DNA from: Incurvaria masculella
Lineage: Eukaryota; Arthropoda; Insecta; Lepidoptera; Incurvariidae
Direction: 5' to 3'
DNA: 64,000 nt
NCBI GenBank assembly: GCA_946894095.1
Contig: OX335647.2
Coordinates: 23,144,001 to 23,208,000 of the forward strand
Below the pieces are notes generated by a model. That model was not told the origin of the DNA and did not search any database. It saw only the letters and a list, made by a program, of their open reading frames with translations. This document shows positions 58,529 to 64,000 of the stretch, one piece after another. Both the position numbers and the translations under genes were made by a program. The number at the start of each line of letters is the position of its first letter. The first letter of the stretch is position 1.

Positions 58529-58697
58529 AGACTGAGATAAATAGTCGTAAAAGAAACTAAGACTTAAGAAAAGTAGTACTTTGTGACGTCATTTTGCATT
58601 ACTTTGAGATTTCGTCTATACAAATTGTGTCAAAGTGACGTCAAAAAGTACTACTTTCCGGTAGTCTTAGTTTCTATTACGACTATTTATCTCGGCC
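58529..58697. mobile_element. MITE family G, copy 1 (TA-flanked hairpin)
   Basis: 169-bp fold-back element with AGATAAATAGTCGTAA and TTACGACTATTTATCT arms and inner AAAGTAGTACTTTGTGACGT. TA on both sides (58527-58528, 58698-58699). The second copy is at 63811-63980. Confidence 0.8.
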
Positions 58698-59128
58698 TAA
58701 GTTATAGACCGATGAAGGACAATGATCAGTCTTTTATGGGCTAGAAAATCGGTACCAATTTTAAGGCAATACCTGGTAATATAACCCAATCCCTTCCTTT
58801 CACCAGGTTTACGGTGAATATACAAAGATGTAGTCATTCATCATCAGCCTTTTGTCGTCCAATTCTTAACGTAGGCCTTCTCCAATGCGAGTCGTTTCGC
58901 TATCACTTCTCATTTATCTATATTGCAACATTTACGAGGTCGTCTTTCCAACGAGCCGCTTGGGGTTTTAAGCTGCTTATGCCGGGACGTGGTGTCCACT
59001 CCAGAACTGGTCTGGTTAGAGTTAGAGGATAAACCGAATCTAGGGTTTCAACACAATTCGTTACCACTAGTTCCAGGCAAAGACCAAACCTAAATTATGT
59101 ACCAGTCTAAGAGTATTGGAGGACTTAC

Positions 59129-59345
59129 TCAATTGCGACGGGAAGAAAGGCTTTTTGGGAATGGCGTCGCTGATGTATCTGAAGTCGTTGTCAGCGTCGC
59201 GAAACGGAACAGTGTTCCGGTCGACGCCCAAGTACACTTGTTTGTGGAGCGGCGGAGCTGCAGGCAAGTCGAACAGCGAGTGCAGCGACTGGCCGTAGAT
59301 CGGCGGCTCGTGTACGTGCATGAGCTGGCTATTGGTTACGGCTTC
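59129..59345 (-). CDS. MCORP-like exon
   Basis: Encodes EAVTNSQLMHVHEPPIYGQS, LHKQVYLGVDRNTVPFRDAD and DAIPKKPFFPSQL. It corresponds to the cassette-start exon of Laccase 2 (VMNPLDA...), entering in phase 0 and leaving in phase 1 as that exon does. The GNTVPF.DADNDFRYI region has no close match to laccase, so it has diverged strongly. Splice sites on the minus strand are gattccag and gtaagt. Confidence 0.83.
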
Positions 59346-59399
59346 CTGGAATCACAGGAGAGTCTTTCATTTAATCTGGCCTGCATTTCGGCTTTGCGG

Positions 59400-59830
59400 G
59401 CTACGAATAACGTGCCGGCCGGCCGGGTGCTTCTTCATACCACGTTTGAAGGAAAACAAGAAAGAAAGAAAGAGTCTCTGCAGCCCATTGAACCGTTGGA
59501 GCGGACACCTGAACGCATATGTTACCAGCTTCGGTTGCGGGCGGTTCCTGTCTGGAGAACAGGGAGTGGACTACCTCAACTTGACAATCGCCATTAAGAG
59601 TGCCAATGCAATATGCGGAGGCGACAGGACCTACCGAAGACCTACGGGGCTACGCTTTCAGGTGTCAAGCGGGAATAGCTTCTCCCTATGCATGACCTAT
59701 CGGTTCGTCCCTGAGATCGCTAAATACTAAACAGCGAAGGGAAAGTCGTAAGGCCTGCACAAAAATACTCTCTCTACTCTGACCCTGATTCAAAAATGAT
59801 CTAGAGGATCGGTTGGTTCCTATTTTTTTT
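59400..59830 (+). repeat. LINE-like repeat fragment in MCORP-like intron
   Basis: Diverged match to 37015-37205 (CCGGCCGGCCGGGTGCTTC, ACCACGTTTGAAGGA, GATCTAGAGGATCGGTTGG) with an internal insertion. Confidence 0.45.
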
Positions 59831-59931
59831 ATTTCTATTGCGAATGGGTGCATTCCCTGCCCGTTCCGCGTCGATCGAAGGAAGAAAGTCCTACGATCCT
59901 CTCTCCAGTCTCCCAGTCACCACTCACTGAC

Positions 59932-60089
59932 CTCGGAACGGTGGGCGGCCATCATGGAGGTGTAGTTGTAGCCGGAGTAGAGCAGCGGCGCCGCCGCCTC
60001 GAGCGCCGCGCAGGCGCCGAGCCCGCGCACGCGCACCCAGTACCCGCCGACCGCCTGCTCCGCCTTCAGCACCGCGTCCATGCGCTCTC
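59932..60089 (-). CDS. MCORP-like exon, first one visible
   Basis: Encodes GERMDAVLKAEQAVGGYWVR, VRGLGACAALEAAAPLLYSG and NYTSMMAAHRSE. It aligns with Laccase 2 common exon 5 (GERYDFVIEA...YWIQVRGLGEC) and has the same phase-1 start and phase-0 end. Splice sites on the minus strand are ttggtgcag and gtcagt. The upstream exon must lie beyond about 60100. Confidence 0.87.
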
Positions 60090-60221
60090 CTGCACCAAAA
60101 TACATTTAACGAATAGTTCGCCCCGAACTGTGAACTCGCGCAACGATAGCGCGATATTGAATGGAGGCAGCGCCATCTAGGTATTTCGACATTCATCTCT
60201 TTCCCTAAAATATGACATGGC

Positions 60222-60467
60222 CAGGGGTCCATTCAGAGCAAGAGTGAGTTCGAGTTCGGGAGTGAGTTAACTTAAAAATAGCTGGGAAATATATTATTAT
60301 TTAAATAACGGAACCGTTATTTATACTTCCAACGTATTTACGGGACAGGCCAGATTTTTACCTAACTGTAATGATGTTCAAGAAGTGTGGAAACATTGAC
60401 TATTTAAAAAAGTGAGTTGTTATTTAGTGACGAATTCGAACTCACTCTTGCTCTGAATGGACCCCCA
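60222..60467 (+). mobile_element. MITE family F, copy 2
   Basis: Nearly identical to 46199-46444, from GGGGTCCATTCAGAGCAAG to its complement, including AAATAGCTGGGAAATATATT inside. The similarity suggests recent spread. Confidence 0.85.
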
Positions 60468-60850
60468 GATCTTTTAGGGTAGATCGCCTAGACGCCATCT
60501 GTCGCGATAAATGAGCAGCTTTCTTCCCCATTGGCAACATTCATGCATGTCGTCAAAGCCGACCTGTCGGCGCGCATTATGCGACATGCGACGCCGTCAG
60601 CTCGACGACTTGAGGCAACGACAGGCTGCGGCCGACATTTGCCCCGCACACTTGGCGTCTGAGTTGCAGAGATATCTGGTTTTTTTAATAACTTAAAAGC
60701 GTGTAATGTAAAGGATGTAAATCTTTAATTTAGTATCTCCCTTCTTAACCGGAAATGCAATTACCTTGATTTTGAATCAAAAAGAGCGTTGACAGGCCGG
60801 CCGGCAAAGGGCGCAGCGAGCCGGGCGCGGCGGCGGCAGTTCATGCTCTG
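60468..60850. other. Non-coding, no recognised feature
   Basis: No exon. Presumably intron or upstream region of the MCORP-like gene. Confidence 0.4.
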
Positions 60851-61202
60851 AGTGGGCAGTCTGAGTTCTCACCTAAATTGGCGTTTACGGAAAACCGATC
60901 GACTGGCGTTTTCTCCAAACTCCATACAAGTTTTTACTAGATATTCTGTGGTTTTACTTCTTCAAGCTGTCAAAGTCAAACGCGGACTTCCGATTTGTAT
61001 GAAAACGCGGAGTGGACGTAAACGGCAACGTCGACGTATTTACGGCAACGTTGAGTAAGCTGTCAAATCAAGCTCGGACTCGCAAATGTTAGTTCGCTTA
61101 ACGCTCGCTGCGCGCGCTCATCAATTTCTCCATACATTTAAAAACGCCAGTCGATCGGTTTGCCGTAAACGCCAATTTCGGTGAGAACTCAGACTGCCCA
61201 CT
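60851..61202 (-). mobile_element. MITE family B, intact copy
   Basis: 352 bp from AGTGGGCAGTCTGAGTTCTC to its complement, with inner arms TTGGCGTTTACGG and CCGTAAACGCCAA. A shared CTG flanks both ends. It has the same length as 29278-29629. Confidence 0.85.
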
Positions 61203-62139
61203 CTGCGCTAAAACCAGTTAAAACGTGAACTTTTTGCGTATCCTTCCGACGCCGGTGGTTAGGTAATATTGTTTCGTAAGTTATCTGAACTTATTACTTT
61301 AGGGCTATATTTGGTTTATGAAAGTTTCAACACCAAAAGGTGTGTTGTGTCGTAACTCTAAAATTACGTGCAAAATTTTGTTGTGACGGAATCATTTCAA
61401 AATATATTTATTCCCAAGATAAATTATTTTTCAAAACTTTAAATGCTACGAAACCTACTAATATTATAAATTTGAACGTATTTACATTTCTTACTCAATC
61501 CGGCGGAACGGATTGGGATGCTCATAAACCACGAGCCACTAAATTTGTGAACAATCGGAAACATTATGCAACGTCTTGGACACAACTTGTGCGCCGGATG
61601 AAGGTCTACTAATACCTTAACTTCTTGTAATCCGGATTTAGAAAGCAAAATTCACTCTAATTACCATAAAGCATTCTGCCGTCGCCGATACATAAAACCC
61701 ACGGAGATAAAACCGGTTTAGTGAAAGCAAGTTCCGTTCTGCGTGTGATGATCACTGTCAGTATTATCGTTTCAACTGGCTATATTTTCTTGACTTTTAG
61801 TACCTACGCTATTGGTAAAACATCTCGTATATCATAGTTATCTAATAGTAATTACAAACACTTTTTTTTCGCAATGTTTGGTATAAATGCGTAAAATATC
61901 TAAAGGTACCTTCATAACTGTTTTCTTTGTTCTTGCTAACCCACACGCGACAAAAAAAGGATTTTTTTTGTAACTGCTGTTTGATATTTCGAAAAAATAT
62001 TATGATAGCTGTATAACGCATCCAAAATTACCTTAGTTTAAAACGAAAAAAATCAGAAGCATCACGATCAAAAATGTAAATAAATTCTGATTCATTTTCA
62101 AGTCTAGCTCTAAATTCTTACATAATATGATATCGAGAA
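61203..62139. other. Non-coding, no recognised feature
   Basis: AT-rich stretch without exon or recurrent element. Confidence 0.4.
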
Positions 62140-62514
62140 AAACCGGCCAAGTGCGAGTCGGACTCGCACGCGAAGGGTTCCGTACCATCGTACAAGATTT
62201 AACACCACAAAATCACGTTTTTTATAGGGGGACCACCTATAATTTTATATTATTTATTTATTTTACCTATTTGTTGTTACAGCGGCAAAATAAATACACA
62301 TTCTGTGAGAATTTGAACTGCCTACCTATTACGGTTCATGAGATACAGCCCTGTGACAGACGGACGGACGGACGGACGGACGGACGGACGGACGGACGGA
62401 CGGACGGACGGACGGACGGACGGACGGACGGACGGATGGACGGACGGACGGACGGACAGTGAATGCTTAGTAATAGGGTTCCGTTGGCACCCTTTATGTA
62501 CGGAACCCTAAAAA
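62140..62514 (+). mobile_element. MINE element, copy 9, with expanded GGAC array
   Basis: Complete element from AAAACCGGCCAAGTGCGAGT to TACGGAACCCTAAAAAA. The internal array has about 24 GGAC units (62360-62457), the longest in the window, with one GGAT interruption. Confidence 0.88.
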
Positions 62515-62957
62515 AGACCGTGTACCGCGACTTCCAGTATTCCAAACCTTACAATAATCTAGGCACTGAGCAAGACATTCTGGTACGTTCAATCCTTAAA
62601 CAACTATAACTTATTCTGTGCCTTATCTCCGTACCACAGCACTAATTTATTTGGTGCAAAATAACAGCAGCGTCTTGAAAGCACGTACCGTTCGTAAACT
62701 TGACCTTACCTCTTGCCTATAGCTATAGGTAAGTAGGTACATAACGTATCTGAGAGGAATGTTTTATTGTCAAACTTTCTCTTCACGACCGCGACGCGAA
62801 CAGTCTTCCGTTCTGCCCGCTTGTAACTATAGAATAAAATTGTATGCTTCCATCAATTAAAAGCTATTTCCTATCACTAGGGGTTATTTATATATGAGAG
62901 ACGTCGGGGTAAACAGAACGTTTTCGTCGGACTTTATGGCGGGCAGAGCCGCGTGCA
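62515..62957. other. Non-coding, no recognised feature
   Basis: No exon or repeat recognised. Confidence 0.4.
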
Positions 62958-62965
62958 TGTACAAG

Positions 62966-63346
62966 TAGGGTTGCCATCCGTCCGTGTTTCCCCGGATTTG
63001 TCCTAGTTTAGAGGGCATCCAGGGAGCGTCCGGGCCGGGCTTCATTTGTAGTCCGGGTTTACAAATTCTAACTGATTTGTGAAACAATTCGCTACAAACT
63101 GTAATATTATTCTGTTTTATTAGGTAAGTACATTTAAAATGATGATAAAAGATCACTTAAATTCAATTTTAAGGTCTGAAAATAAATAAAAAGGTGATTA
63201 ATGATATTTTCAACTGTTTTTTTATTACACTGACTGTTTAAAAAAAACCTGTTGACATGTCCGGGTTCTGAGCTCTAAAATCTGGGGTTTTCACGCGTAT
63301 TTTCACGTTTTGTCCTGGTTGCCAAATTTAAGAGATGGCAACCCTA
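62966..63346. mobile_element. hAT-like MITE with 8-bp target duplication
   Basis: Inverted ends TAGGGTTGCCATC and GATGGCAACCCTA. The 8-bp sequence TGTACAAG lies exactly outside both ends (62958-62965, 63347-63354). An 8-bp duplication is the mark of hAT-family transposases. 381 bp, no transposase. Confidence 0.9.
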
Positions 63347-63679
63347 TGTACAAGTATAAAGTAGAATAAAGTATATTGTTTATTGTTTGTTCATCTTCCA
63401 TAGGCAGCTATCGGATTTGTCATATTTTATCAATAGCCAGTTCAGCATTCACAGCGAAAAAGAACTGGCAAGACACTTCGATGGATTTTTCTCCAACGAC
63501 CACTAAGTTCACATAAGTATTTGCCACTCCAGCTAACTATTTTGTGAATACATTATTTTGATTCCTTTTAACATAAATGTAATTTCTTAGCAATCGTCGT
63601 AAATATCTCGGAGTCGTGTCAACAACTATTGGACTCTCAGAATAGGGGGATTATCGTGGAAAAATAACTCGTCGGGTGA

Positions 63680-64000
63680 ACAGGCAAGTGAGTGATTAAA
63701 ACTGACATTTAGTTGCATTTCTCACCATGCTGTCAAAGACGAGTTATTCGGGCAATTGAACTGAAATTTATCAGTTAGTATGTCACGAATGCAACTAAAC
63801 GTCAGATTTAGGCTGAGATAAGTAGTCGTAACAGAAACTAATAACGAAAAGTAGGTAGTACTTTGTGAAGTCACTTTGCTTTACTTTGAGATTTCGTCCA
63901 TACAAGATGTGTCAAAGTGACGTCACAAAGTACTACTTTTCGTTAGCCTTAGTTTTTGTTACGACTATTTATCTCAGCCTTAGTCACTCACTTGCTTGTA
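63680..64000. mobile_element. Fold-back MITE family H, interrupted by MITE G, at window edge
   Basis: The left arm starts CAGGCAAGTGAGTGA and contains GACATTTAGTTGCAT. The right arm carries ATGCAACTAAACGTC and, after the inserted element, TCACTCACTTGCTTG. The right end coincides with the end of the window. Confidence 0.7.
63811..63980. mobile_element. MITE family G, copy 2, nested
   Basis: 170-bp fold-back element from GGCTGAGATAAGTAGTCGTA to CGACTATTTATCTCAGCC, with TA on both sides (63809-63810, 63981-63982). It interrupts the right arm of MITE H. Confidence 0.85.

Larger units (their letters stand above)
55478..60089 (-). other. MCORP-like multicopper oxidase-related gene, 3' half
   Basis: Gene-level entry, read on the complement. 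Visible exons in transcript order are 60089-59932, 59345-59129, 58473-58273, 56423-56285 and 55709-55478. The fold matches Laccase 2 domains 2-3 throughout (YWVRVRGLGAC; FHMHG; VPNKGFTIVRLL), and boundaries at the corresponding places share phase 1, 0, 1, 1. The copper ligands are gone: HPFHLHG has become YTFHMHG, and HCH..H....M has become ECR..L....V. Insects have one essential but non-catalytic multicopper oxidase-related protein (MCORP, described in Tribolium), and this fits it. A decayed laccase duplicate is the alternative, but the reading frame is intact. The 5' exons with domain 1 are outside the window or not recognised. Confidence 0.85.

Noticed and set aside
59097..59730. Plus-strand ORFs of 136-166 codons
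   Set aside because: They overlap an MCORP-like exon antisense and a LINE-like repeat. No coherent domain.
62127..62545. Long ORFs rich in TDGR / RPSV repeats on both strands
   Set aside because: They are translations of the GGAC array in a MINE element, open only because the repeat lacks stops.
1..64000. CRISPR arrays, operons, bacterial promoters or terminators
   Set aside because: Spliced genes, insect transposons and gene families show eukaryotic DNA. The tandem repeats seen are microsatellites or MITEs without spacer structure.

Overview
This window looks like nuclear DNA of a lepidopteran (moth or butterfly). It is AT-rich, intron-rich and packed with short non-autonomous transposons. 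It carries an insect Laccase-2 gene, a cecropia-type mariner and a short run of the insect telomere unit TTAGG. The species cannot be named from the sequence alone.

Layout. Positions 1-24343 hold no exon I can place with confidence. They contain interspersed repeats, a 2.4 kb fold-back element with arms of about 0.75 kb around a 129-codon ORF (8713-11158), an intact mariner (17704-18983) and several TTAA- or TA-flanked MITEs. An ORF at 2387 starts with a convincing signal peptide and might be an upstream exon. Positions 24344-43407 (+) hold most of Laccase 2 (MCO2), the phenoloxidase that tans and pigments cuticle. Five common exons are followed by two complete alternative 3' cassettes. Each cassette encodes the C-terminal cupredoxin domain with its own T1 copper site, and the first two exons of the two cassettes have identical lengths (196 and 213 bp). 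The 5' end of the gene is not identified.

Positions 48423-52998 (+) hold a six-exon secreted S1A serine protease. It has a complete His-Asp-Ser triad, a non-trypsin S1 pocket and a long Ala/Gly/Pro-rich insertion before the last strand. Its third intron is filled with back-to-back copies of a microsatellite-bearing repeat.

Positions 55478-60089 (-) hold the 3' half of a second multicopper-oxidase paralogue whose copper ligands have been replaced, matching the MCORP (multicopper oxidase-related protein) type. Its intron positions and phases match those of Laccase 2 at the corresponding points. Its final coding segment is followed by two decayed tandem copies of itself. Its 5' exons lie beyond 64000.

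The two oxidase genes therefore converge tail-to-tail with the protease between them. Laccase 2 oxidises catechols in the cuticle. The MCORP-like protein cannot bind copper normally and is probably non-catalytic. Whether the protease is functionally linked to either is unknown. At least nine distinct small transposon families occur in several copies, and many lie in introns. Exon boundaries were set by splice consensus, phase continuity and similarity to known families, without transcript evidence.
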